DNA from: Undaria pinnatifida
Lineage: Eukaryota; Sar; Phaeophyceae; Laminariales; Alariaceae
Reading direction: 5' to 3'
Length of the DNA stretch: 64,000 nucleotides
Assembly: GCA_012845835.1 (NCBI GenBank)
Contig: JABAKD010000019.1
Location: forward strand, 1,783,501-1,847,500
The notes beneath the pieces are model-generated. The model was not told the DNA's origin and searched no databases. It saw nothing but the letters and a program-made list of their open reading frames with translations. Within the stretch, counting starts at the first letter, position 1. Every line of letters starts with the position of its first letter. The position numbers were made by a program, and so were the translations under genes. Shown piece after piece: positions 55,433 through 64,000 of this stretch.

Positions 55433-55614
55433 CAGTGGGTACCCCGATTTAAGAGCGCCCCGTGACAAGCCGAGACGAGTGCTCTTAACTACACATTGCT
55501 CTTCTCTGTGGTGGAATATATATGGCTTTAATATAAGGGGGGAAATGCCGGTTTGACCGTTCTCAAGTCCCGAATGCTCTTATCCTGGGCGCTCTTAAAT
55601 CGGGATACCCACTG
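55433..55614. mobile_element. MITE V, intact, TA-flanked
   Basis: The 182-bp element begins CAGTGGGTACCCCGATTTAA and ends in its inverse with one mismatch over about 28 bp, ending at GAGCGCCC. TA borders it on each side (55431-55432, 55615-55616). Inner words GAGTGCTCTTAAC and GAATGCTCTTATCC extend the pairing. No transposase is present. CAGT ends and TA target indicate the Tc1/mariner/pogo group. V and H share only the ends, so they are separate families. Confidence 0.8.
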
Positions 55615-55616
55615 TA

Positions 55617-56640
55617 GCACTTTTTCGCCAGAACGTCTCTGAGTGTCGGGACTCTTCATCTGAGGAGATGCCCGAAATCGCTCGAATTGTTCGATCCCGT
55701 GTACGTTGTCAAATATCTTCAGGTGTATACCTAGGCCATGAGGACGTTCATCGTTTTTATCGATCGAAGCCATGGATGTGGGTGAGGTAGAGAGCTCCTG
55801 AAAAGTGAGGAGCTACATAAATAATCGCGTGTGCACGCTTGTTACCGTTGTGGTGTATCCACGTCGCCGGGCGATACATCGACGTCGGCCGGCCGCTGGC
55901 CCCGCCCGCCCGCCCAATACTGTATCGTGCTGCTCTTCCTCGAACTAGCGCATCCCCTTTTTCTCCGAGATCCAAGACCTTGTTAGCAAGGATCGCCTCG
56001 AACTACCGACGGCTTGTTCATTGAACTAATATAATGGTGGTGTTGGCGGCTATCGCTCTCTCCCCGCCTCCCTCGAGAATACCCCCATCCCCAGGTACCT
56101 GGTACATTTTACGGGAAGCTATTTGCAAACAATAGACTCGCTCGCTGTTAAAACCAGGACTTTTTACGGATCAAAGGTCGTTTCTCGGGGGTCGGTTCGC
56201 GTCAGGGTGGGCCAACCCGAGCCGTGAAACTTGAAAAATAATTGAAAAATAAAATTGACCCCACCACCATCCGACCGGTGACATTTCGTGCAGCTCCTGA
56301 TCCAACCTGACTCAACCCGTAGTATTGAATATTTCCTGACCCGACCCGGATGATCCGTGAAAAGCCCTGAGAACAACCCCTTTGGGACTTCGGAAGGGAG
56401 CAACGGCAGTGTCGAAACTGAAGCGCCTTACAGTAGCATCGGCAACCGGAAGCAGCCCGGGCTGCTGGGGTGCGGCATGTTAAAGACACACCACTTAATC
56501 ACTGCAGTAACTGTTGGCGCTGAGTGCTGACTCAGTGGCTTTGATGTATACCAGGAATACCTAAGCGGGATGTGTCCGGTCGACGTGACCACAGTTAAGT
56601 ACTGGTGTTGATTTACTTGGTGATTTTTCGCGCCTAGGGT
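55617..56640. other. Anonymous sequence with a GACCCG-rich segment
   Basis: From 56190 to 56370 words such as CCTGACCCGACCCGG and CCGTGAAA recur and match the segment at 57690-57865. No gene is supported; a GC-rich minus ORF at 55757-55975 is unrecognised. Confidence 0.35.
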
Positions 56641-56649
56641 CCAGCGCTC

Positions 56650-57075
56650 AACATTCTTACTGCTACTCACGTGCAACATTTGTCGTTTTTTTTGGCAAGT
56701 CACACTCTTTCGCGCCTTCACCGACGGATCAAGATGGTACAACGGTTTCACGGAGTCGTGAATAGGGTCAACATTCCACGTGCAAACACTTCCACTGCTC
56801 GTCAAATGCAACGTTCATCGTTTTTCTTGTCAAGTAGCGCTCTTTCGCGCCTTCAGCGACGGTATATGATCAGAAAATATACGACCGTCACACATGCAAC
56901 GTTCATATTTTTGTTCGCTTTTTCGCTCCTCTCAGTGACAGAAGATGACAAAAGGTGTTTTCACCAGGACTCGTGCATACGGTCAACATGCAACATCCCC
57001 CCTGCTCGACGCATGCAAACGTTTTTCTTCGCTTCTTTTTACAAGTAAGTGACGGTTTTTTATTCGCGCCAATGG
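56650..57075 (+). repeat. Tandem repeat, about 140-bp unit
   Basis: Three to four units share CATGCAACGTTCATCGTTTTT, CAAGTCACACTCTTTCGCGC, CCTTCACCGACGG and GGTCAACAT. They are diverged and of variable length. Confidence 0.55.
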
Positions 57076-57094
57076 CAACTGAGCAAGACGACAA

Positions 57095-57200
57095 GACAAG
57101 ATGAGACGGTTTCACCAGGGGGGGTTCGAACATTGGAATCCCCTAACGTACATCCCGGTGGCACCAAGGCTACGACAGAGAGTAAGCACATCCCCATTTT
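57095..57200 (-). repeat. tRNA-like repeat, first copy
   Basis: On the minus strand an A-box-like TAGCCTTGGTG and a B box (ATGTTCGAACCCC) stand at tRNA spacing. ACCAGGGGGGGTTCGAAC and GACGGTTTCACC (plus strand) recur at 57968-58000 near GGTTCCGAACGTTCGAATCC. This could be another SINE head or decayed tRNA; stems pair poorly. Confidence 0.35.
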
Positions 57201-58160
57201 ACTGCCGGGCTTATAGTCCTCTCGCATGCGGGGTGCGGTACCTCACTAAAGCACCGGACTTCAAACACTGTTTTGGCGCAACGCAGCAAAAAGACGGCCA
57301 CGCTCTACCAACATCACACCTATATATTATACGCGCTCGACGACGACTCAGTTCTTACGAGGTCGCCCCCCCCCCCCACCGAGGTAGCAATCCCTTTACG
57401 AGCAAAGATCGTCACCAGAACACCTAAAAAATAAAACGTTCAAAGTACAAAAAAAAACTTGCGTTGGAGTCAGGTCGACACCAAAGGCACCATGGCCTAA
57501 CCTAGTAGCCCGCCTTGCGTCGTGCGGCTAATGGAAACACCTCCTCCGTGGCGGTGCACGTGGTGATTCCGAAAAACACAAAGAAGAGCAAGGCAGCCAC
57601 TCTCACGAGTACCTCTATGCTGCCGCAAAAAGAGGTCCTGAAAGCGACCCCTCTACCGTAGGGAGGGGTTATTGTCTGTGCTTTTCGCGGATCGGGTCAA
57701 TATGACCCGACCCGACCCGCGAGCATTGAAAACCTGCCGACCCGACCCGTAAGAGTTCGAACACCTCTTGACCCGACCCGACTTGCCCCGCGAGTTTCTG
57801 GCAGCCCTTCCTGACCCGACATGCCGGACGGGTCAACATAAGGGACGGGTCGTGACCCGTGAAACCCCTGGTGATTCTGACACGATTGGCAAACAGCAAT
57901 GCGTGGCTGTCTGGGTGTTAGGGAGGAGTGACGGAGGAAGACGATGCGGAAGAAGTTGATCCAAAAAATGGTTTCACCAGGGGGGGTTCCGAACGTTCGA
58001 ATCCCCCCCCAGTTACACGACAAGCAGGGGTGATGATGGCATGACGGTCAACCTGGTGAATTTCCCAGCCAGCACCGCATTGCATACTGCTGTAAAATGC
58101 CACCCGCGATGTTAACACTACTAAAATATGTATAATACCCGGTGCCAATTAGTAGTACAG
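57201..58160. repeat. GACCCG repeats and second tRNA-like copy
   Basis: At 57690-57865 GACCCGACCCG units recur about seven times with AAAACC or CGTGAA linkers. The second tRNA-like piece is at 57955-58020. The rest is anonymous. Confidence 0.5.
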
Positions 58161-58335
58161 CAGTAGTGGTCTCTCTAGACTATAGTGCCGATTGCTCAAT
58201 ATAATTCCCGTAATGTCACTTGGCACAGATGGCAACAGCAAATAGAAGCAGCATGTGGGGTAGTGCCGGTTTCCGCTACAGTGTCGGTATTCCCCTCTAT
58301 AGTGCACATACCGGTACTATAGAGGGGCCACTAAA
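58161..58335. repeat. H-like element, decayed
   Basis: AGTAGTGGTCTCTCTAGACTA at the left and CCGGTACTATAGAGGGGCCAC at the right form a weak inverted pair around AGTGCCGGT words. It matches the H family layout but without clear TA flanks. Confidence 0.45.
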
Positions 58336-58569
58336 ATGTATACCTGGTATGTATCAATGTGTTGCACAATAGAAGTAGATTATTGATATAAATACTCGCG
58401 GTGTATAGGGGCGCAAGGTTGTGCCCCAAATCGGTTTCGGTTGTGGTCCTCTATTTCGATTTTTTTGTTCGTAGTGGTCTTCAGATTTCTGTAACTTGGT
58501 CACTTTTGGCCGTGGTTCGCACTCATGCTCATGCTGCATATTGTCGGGTGGCAACCCCAATTATAGCAT

Positions 58570-58726
58570 TGTAGCAGTAGTTGTGGTTGTAGTAGTAGCA
58601 GTCAGCAGTAGTAGCAGCAGCAGTAGTTGCAATAGTAGTAGTAGCAGCAGCAGTAGTAGTAGTTGCAGTAGTAGTAGCAGCAGTTGTAGCAGTAGTGGTA
58701 GTAGTAGTTGTAGTAGCAGCAGCAGC

Positions 58727-58758
<32 letters not shown>

Positions 58759-58991
58759 TGGTAGTGGTAGTATAGTGTAGTAGTATTAGTAGCAGTAGCA
58801 GTAGCAGTAGCAGTAGCAGTAGCAGTAGCAGTAGCAGTAGCAGTAGCAGTAGCAGTAGCAGTAGCAGTAGCAGTAGCAGTAGCAGTAGCAGTAGCAGTAG
58901 CAGTAGCAGTAGCAGTAGCAGTAGCAGTAGCAGTAGCAGTAGCAGTAGCAGTAGCAGTAGCAGTAGCAGTAGCAGTAGCAGTAGCAGTAGC

Positions 58992-59028
<37 letters not shown>

Positions 59029-59052
59029 ATAGTAGTAGTGGTAGTAGTAGTC
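58570..59052 (+). repeat. AGT/AGC microsatellite block
   Basis: Nearly 480 bp. The left part (58570-58775) is irregular GTAGTAGC. The centre (58790-58995) is a nearly perfect AGTAGC hexamer. The right part (58996-59050) is GTA. It is open in all frames (Ser, Val-Ala, Tyr-Cys, Ala-Thr repeats). The perfect centre implies recent expansion. Confidence 0.95.
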
Positions 59053-60270
59053 AGCATGGGACCACGAGGTTGGAATAACGCGAAATGAGCACAAGTGCGG
59101 AAAAGAAAAGTAGTCTTAACATATTTTCCGTTTTTTCGTTTTAAGGCCCCACGACAGAGTAAATAATGGAATAGCTGAGCATTTTTAACTTCCCGTTAAA
59201 AACCATCCCCCGAAGCAACAAAACACAAGTACAGAACGCAGAGGAGGATAAGGTTGCAATTTACCGTTGCATCGCAACAACACTGGACACCATAAACGGG
59301 CGATGTGAGGGGAAATCCACGAATTAACCCGCCAGCCTTACAAAAACACAAAAAAACACAAAAAGAACGCGGACGTTCTTGTGAAGAAAAAACACATTTT
59401 ACGAGTAACGGAATGAAAAACGGCCATAGCAGTGTTTGCTGCCACGATACATATTGGGCGGGTTCCACAAAGTCTGCCCACTTCCTCCTTTCTCCGCCGA
59501 AGCGTGAAGATGAAGATTTTTTTTTCAGATAGGTAGGTTTCTGTTTAAATTTGGAGACATGCTGCATTATTGGTCGAAACATGCGCCTCCTCTGAGAAAA
59601 ATCCCTGGCAATTTCCTGCCATGTTATAACCTTTTGGGATCCTACGGTCCAGGCGGGGACTGGCACGCGGAAGTCTGTTTACAACGTTGTCGAAGAAAAT
59701 GGTTGATAGAGGTCCTGGATTTAAAAAAGAAAAAAAATGGGGTGCAGAGCACCCCAGGTATATCGCGTTAAGGCAATTCCATTCATCTGTGGGTGGCAGC
59801 CATTGATCTCGAGGAATATAGTAAGCGACAACACTTAGGACTAAACAACCCTGACAATTTCGCGGATCGTGATGTCTGTCAAGACTTGTGACCACGACAA
59901 TATTTGAAAAATCGAGCACTCCGATGCTTCGAATTGTCACTGTTGTTCAAAACCGACGAATTCAATACTTGCACGAACGATATTGGGCGGTCCTGCGACG
60001 GACGGACAAAAAGGATCGGGTGTAAGGCGAACCAATCACGATCACTCTCGGGGTATTGAGCGTCTCACGTGCATAGCTCGCGACTATAACAGAGCACGCG
60101 AGCGGAACGACATCTCCCTTGCCGATTGATAGGCCTAAAGTAGCGGCTAGACTACTGATGTGGTTGAAACTTGGTCTCCGAAATCTGCACTCGGTAACCA
60201 GGTGCACTGCGAACTGGTACCTGAGTGTCACAGGCACCCAATCGATCGATCGTTATTTTTGCACCGCTAC
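59053..60270. other. Anonymous sequence
   Basis: Two overlapping minus-strand ORFs (59196-59666, 156 codons; 59545-59940, 131 codons) have mixed composition but no recognised domain or splice borders. Either might contain coding sequence; I cannot support a call. Confidence 0.3.
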
Positions 60271-60279
60271 CGCGACCAC

Positions 60280-60960
60280 CACCACCGCCGTCACCCCACA
60301 TGGCAGCTTTGCGGCACCCCGGTGGGCTTCCTCTGGCCTGGCTAGCTTTCTACACTGCCTTCCGCCTTCTCACCACCATCAATTTACACTACTACAACCG
60401 TGCGGCAACTCCCTGGGTCTTCGTCGACCTGGTTGACATTATTCGCTGCATTAAGCCGTCTCACCACTACACTTCGGGCATCCTCTCAGGTTTTCATTGG
60501 CTTGGTTGACTTTATTCACTGCATCATGTCATCTCACCGCCATCATCACCACCACCACCGTACCACACTGCAGCCGTGCGGCATCCCCTTAGGTTTCCAT
60601 CGGTTTGGTCGGGATCATTTTCAATACATCAAACCGTCTCACCGCCACCACCTTAGATTCCATGTGCTTGGTTGGCTTAATGTTTCCACCGCATCAAGCC
60701 ATCTTTCGTCACCATTCGATACATGGAAGCCTGCCAAGACGTCATGACCCTCCACCTAGAAGTACGCACAGTTCCGTCACCCTACACTGTAGCCGTGCGA
60801 CATCCCCTTGAGCTTCCCGTGGGCTTCCACAAGCTTGGTTGGCCTCATATAGTCACTGCATCAAGCTCCTTCGCACCCCCTTGGGTTTCCATTGGCTTGG
60901 TTGGCTTTGTTGGTCACTGCATTAGGCCGTCTCTTGCCATCATACGGTAGATAGAAGCCT
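60280..60960 (+). repeat. Tandem repeat, about 110-bp unit
   Basis: About six units share CAGCCGTGCGGCATCCCCT, GGGTTTCCATTGGCTTGG, TTGGCTT, CACTGCATCAAGCCGTCTCA and CCGCCACCACC. They are diverged. ORFs of 68-115 codons on the plus strand are translations of the unit. Confidence 0.7.
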
Positions 60961-61774
60961 GCCAAGACGTCATCACCTCCTGGCCTTCAACCTATTACCA
61001 GCAGAGCGTGAGCAGAAAGACGATGTAACGGTGAGCACGACCATACTCGAAGTACGAGGGTTCTACCTACGATAAGGTTACAGTATTTTTTCTCGGTGCT
61101 CCTCACTTGGCAACCATTTACAGTCCATACGCTACTCCATTAACCCTAACCCCTAACCCCATACTTCCGCGCCTACAAAGTGGGAGCAGGGACGCAAATG
61201 CGATCCGGTCCGGGTGGGATGAGGGCAGAGGTGTTGACCAATTAAAACGGAGGTGCGGTCTATTGAGTACCCCATTTCAACCGTTTCAAGCCTACAACAA
61301 AAAAGACAATAATAGGATGTGCACTGGACTTTAGTTCCTCGGTCCACAGGTTGAAAATAGGAGCCCCCGGTTACCTCCTGGTCCTCAACCTAGGCGTGTG
61401 TAAATGCCATTTTTCTTGGGGTTTCTCACTTGAGGGTCACCTGCCGGCTCTTAACCTACTAATAGGAGTGAGTGTGTGCAAATGTGCGTTTGTTGTTTCA
61501 CGTAATGACCAGAAAGGTGACGGAAAACCAGCACAACTACGGTAGGGGTGCCCTTCATTTTTCCCGAGACTCCACACTAATTCCAAGTTATTTGTCCCCA
61601 AAACCGTGGACCCAGGACTAAAAGCGTTAAGGAGGCCTAAAAAGGTTAATCCAAAAACAGATTTGGAAAAAAAAAAACGTATGACTAACGAAATAAACAA
61701 TCCCCCGGCCTATTATGGCATCTCACCGAAGAAGCAGGCTAAAAATCAAGCAAAAAAAAGTAAAACGGATAAAT
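60961..61774. other. Anonymous sequence; telomere-like scrap; partial MITE C
   Basis: TTAACCCTAACCCCTAACCCC at 61139-61159 is three units of a telomere-like word, too short to be a telomere. ACTAATTCCAAGTTATTTGT with CCCCAAAACCGTGG at 61577-61611 is the middle of an inverted C element without ends. Confidence 0.45.
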
Positions 61775-61909
61775 CACCTCGCCCTCTAGGATTCCCGCAA
61801 AAGCAGCTGCGCCTAGTGCCACCGCAAGATCAGGGTCCACTGTACGCTTTGGCATAACTCCCGTGATGCCCGCAACCAGTTTCTGCGTGTTACGTGGGCG
61901 GCAAGTACC
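61775..61909 (-). pseudogene. Hsp70/DnaK-like ATPase-domain fragment
   Basis: The minus strand encodes 45 residues that align to the end of the Hsp70 nucleotide-binding domain. A degraded GGSTR phosphate-loop region (GTCRPRN) leads into QKLV, then ITG, PKRTVDPDLAVALGAAA and FAGILEGEV. This is the conserved DPD/E-AVA-GAA-QAG-L-GE signature, closest in feel to bacterial or organelle DnaK. Upstream of the fragment the frame is T-rich and unrelated. Just after GAG a GTGATT could be a splice donor. The rest of Hsp70 (about 600 residues) is absent from the window. The GGSTR motif is damaged, so I favour a captured gene fragment, though a lone exon cannot be excluded. Confidence 0.65.
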
Positions 61910-62539
61910 ATACCAGATATGTGTGAAAAAAGGGCCGGGGCGTAAGTTATAAAGATGGAAAAATGGCGACAAAGGGAAAATAAACGAATGAATGGACGAA
62001 TGGATAAACGGGGAAAAGAAATGGAAAAATGGACAAAAATGAAGAAAAAAAAACGAAAATACACGGGTATTTTCGGGGAATAACTCATGAAATCCTAATT
62101 GGTGCAACGAATTCCACGTTGGTCGTGCCGCGTCGCGCTCGGCCACACGACGGACTTGACAAAAAGCGAGCTGAACGGCGGCTGCGGCTATTGGATGGGC
62201 CGCATGGCCGCCTTCTGAACCGAGCAGCACAACCGAGGAGTAGAGTTCATGATGCCACTTATCCCAGAAAATGGATGCGGCGCAATATGTTCGAGACGAA
62301 CGGGGTTAACCCTACAGTACCTTGGTTGATGGCGTTTGGTTTGGTTGGGGATATCGTAATAGAATGGTGAGGTAAACGTGCAGCAACCATTGTTTTTCTC
62401 CCTGCAAGGTTCTTGTCTTGAGGAGCTCTATACCTCAGCCAAAAACTGATTAATTAATAGTGTAGGGTAAACTGAAACTGCAACGTGGTGGACAAACCCA
62501 TGGCCCAGGAGTAAAAAATGTTCAAATGCGAAAAACATA
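61910..62539. other. Anonymous sequence
   Basis: A GC-richer segment at 62100-62290 has an open plus-strand frame (62029-62370, 113 codons) with Arg-rich text. No family is recognised. Confidence 0.3.
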
Positions 62540-62690
62540 AATGACATTACGATGATTTTGGGTCAAGATGGGCTAAGGAGCCCCGTCGCTCAGAAACGAA
62601 AAAGCCCAAAAAGTGCTACCTCTATCGAAGCTCGCGTCGTTAGGTTATGGGCTATAGGGGTAGGGCTAGGGCTGTATAAAATTCAAAGAA
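62540..62690 (+). repeat. Repeat E copy, long
   Basis: ACGATGATTTTGGGTCAAGA, GGAGCCCCGTCGCTCAG, AAAAAGCCCAAAAAGTGCTA. It serves as an empty-site reference for the C insertion at 14058. An inverted E end occurs at 63775-63845. Confidence 0.65.
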
Positions 62691-62794
62691 TATGCCATTC
62701 ATTTTATAGAATAACTGGCAAGGTACCCTCACCGAGGAAGCAACCAGTAGAGCTGAGCAAGTGACAGCTATGCTCACCACTGGGCGTCGATTCG

Positions 62795-63605
62795 ACCAAA
62801 TGGTTGATAGTCCACACTAACTCGTTCAACGCATGTTCCGTGCGAGAAATTTCTCAGGAGTCGATAGAATGGATGATATCCCAGACTAGCTATTTTAACG
62901 CATTGCCATTATACATTCCGAAAAACTCGCCAGGAGTCGATCGAATGATTGATACGCCAAACTCTTTAAACTTATTTACTTCGACAAATTCGCCGAAGTC
63001 GATAGAACGGTTGATGTTCCAAACCAACTATTTCAACACATTTCCTTCCGAGAACATTCCCAGGAGTTGATAAAAATATAAAATTGATGGTCCACGCTAA
63101 CATTTCCTCATTTTCCTTCCGAGAATTTTCCCAGACGTCCATAGTTGATGATCCAACTTAACTCAACACATTGTCTTTCCCAGAATTTTCCCAGGAGCCC
63201 ATAGAATGGTTTATAGTCCACGCAAACTTTTTATTACATCTTCTTTCACAGAAATTCCCGAAGAGCCGATAACACGGTTGATATTCCAAACTAACTATTT
63301 CAACACATTTTTCCTTCCGACATTTTTCCAAGGAGTCAATAGAGTGGTTGATATTCCACACACCACTTGTTCAGCACATTTCCCTTCGGACAGTTTTCCC
63401 GGGAGTCGACAGAATGGTTGATGTTCCAACCTAGCTATTTCAACACGTTGTCTTTCCGAGAATTTTCCCAGGAGTCGATAGAATGGTTGATAGTCCACAC
63501 TGACTCTCCATTGCATCTTTCCTCCCAGAATTTCCCAGGAGTCGATAGAATGGTTGATATTCCAAACTATACCTTTCAACACAATTTTCCATCCGAGAAA
63601 TTGTG
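62795..63605 (+). repeat. Tandem array, about 67-bp unit, 12 copies
   Basis: Units share CCCAGGAGTCGATAGAATGG, TTGATATTCCAAACTAACTA, TTTCAACACATTTTCC and CCGAGAATTTT. Lengths vary from about 60 to 76 bp and similarity is about 70-85%. ORFs on both strands (up to 119 codons) are translations of the unit. Confidence 0.9.
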
Positions 63606-64000
63606 CAAGGTGCTCAGCGTTAGGGTTTAACGCTAGTAAGTACAATAGGGACAATCATTTTGTCGAAGTTTGGGCCGAGTCGTACACAGCTCTTGCGTTG
63701 CCTATACATCTACTGTAAGTACATACCAGGTAGTCAATAATTTGGTAAAAGCACCAATGGACGAGTGCTACGACAGAGGTGGCGCTTTGGGATTTTCTTT
63801 TTTTGTTCTGAGTGATGCAACTCCTTAACCCAAAATCGCCGGACCGCCACTTTTGTTTTGCAAAATGAACTTTGTGCATACTTGGGCAATGGACTTGTTC
63901 ATCGGCTTGCACATTTATTTTTACCAAAATCAGTTTTTGGCTTCCTACTATACCAACTCACACGCCGTTGGCGACAGTTACAAAATATTTACCAGCGCGA
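63606..64000. other. Anonymous end of window with inverted repeat E
   Basis: The minus strand carries CCGGCGATTTTGGGTTAAGG and CACTCAGAACAAAAAAAG (63780-63845), an E copy. A TACCAGGTA lies at 63724-63732. No gene is supported. Confidence 0.5.

Noticed and set aside
59196-59940. Two overlapping minus-strand ORFs as genes
   Set aside because: They overlap in different frames, and neither shows a domain or consistent splice borders.
61139-61159. Telomere repeat
   Set aside because: Only three CCCTAA-type units, irregular, far from any sequence end in context.

Overview
This is a repeat-dominated, gene-poor stretch of eukaryotic nuclear DNA. The evidence is the absence of long homologous ORFs, poly(A)-tailed SINEs with RNA polymerase III boxes, TTAA and TA MITEs, many micro- and minisatellites, long G/C homopolymers, and candidate coding blocks with GT/AG splice borders. 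I cannot name the organism. Composition, short exons and low-complexity acidic proteins would fit an algal or other protist genome with a large repeat load, but that is inference.

Coding content is small. The best candidate is a minus-strand gene at about 18.7-21.4 kb: a coiled-coil exon (20248-21429) and a Pro/Glu/Ser-rich exon (18723-19253), with phase-compatible splice sites and an intron carrying a nested transposon. A clean 123-bp internal exon lies at 45096-45218 on the minus strand. Two relics of known families are readable: a 45-codon Hsp70/DnaK-like fragment (61775-61909, minus) and a frameshifted Copia-like Gag fragment (5390-5783, minus). A Pro/Ala/Thr-rich ORF at 33024-33590 is a weak candidate.

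Most of the rest is mobile or tandem DNA. Family labels used below are mine. A: structured repeat with G-punctuated modules. X: short relative of A. C: about 90-bp MITE with TTAA target duplication. D: A-tailed repeat. E: short repeat with the CCCCGTC core. F: (AAC)n-tailed retroelement. G: repeat sharing F's tail. H and V: TA-flanked MITEs with long terminal inverted repeats. S1 and S2: tRNA-headed SINEs. R: 300-bp repeat with a tRNA-like end. U: repeat that hosts an F insertion. W: small duplicated repeat. Nested insertions can be read against uninterrupted paralogues: C sits in D, E, F and probably V; S1 sits in A; F sits in U.

Layout: 0-8.9 kb mostly anonymous sequence with a minisatellite and the Gag relic; 9-12.6 kb back-to-back degenerate minisatellites; 13-18.3 kb D, E, C, A, X, H and G copies and a CCAAG satellite; 18.7-21.7 kb the candidate gene; 22-28 kb F, A, SINEs and an inverted-repeat element; 28-28.8 kb a compound tandem duplication; 30.8-39.3 kb a TIR element, R, SINEs, F, MITEs and nested A; 40-50 kb a G-rich tract, V/C/X cluster, F, G, one exon, U and CTA repeats; 50-54.5 kb the longest A copies with poly-G modules; 55-64 kb a V MITE, tandem arrays, a huge trinucleotide/hexanucleotide block, the Hsp70 relic and a 67-bp array. 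No rRNA, intact tRNA, CRISPR array or prokaryotic operon was seen.
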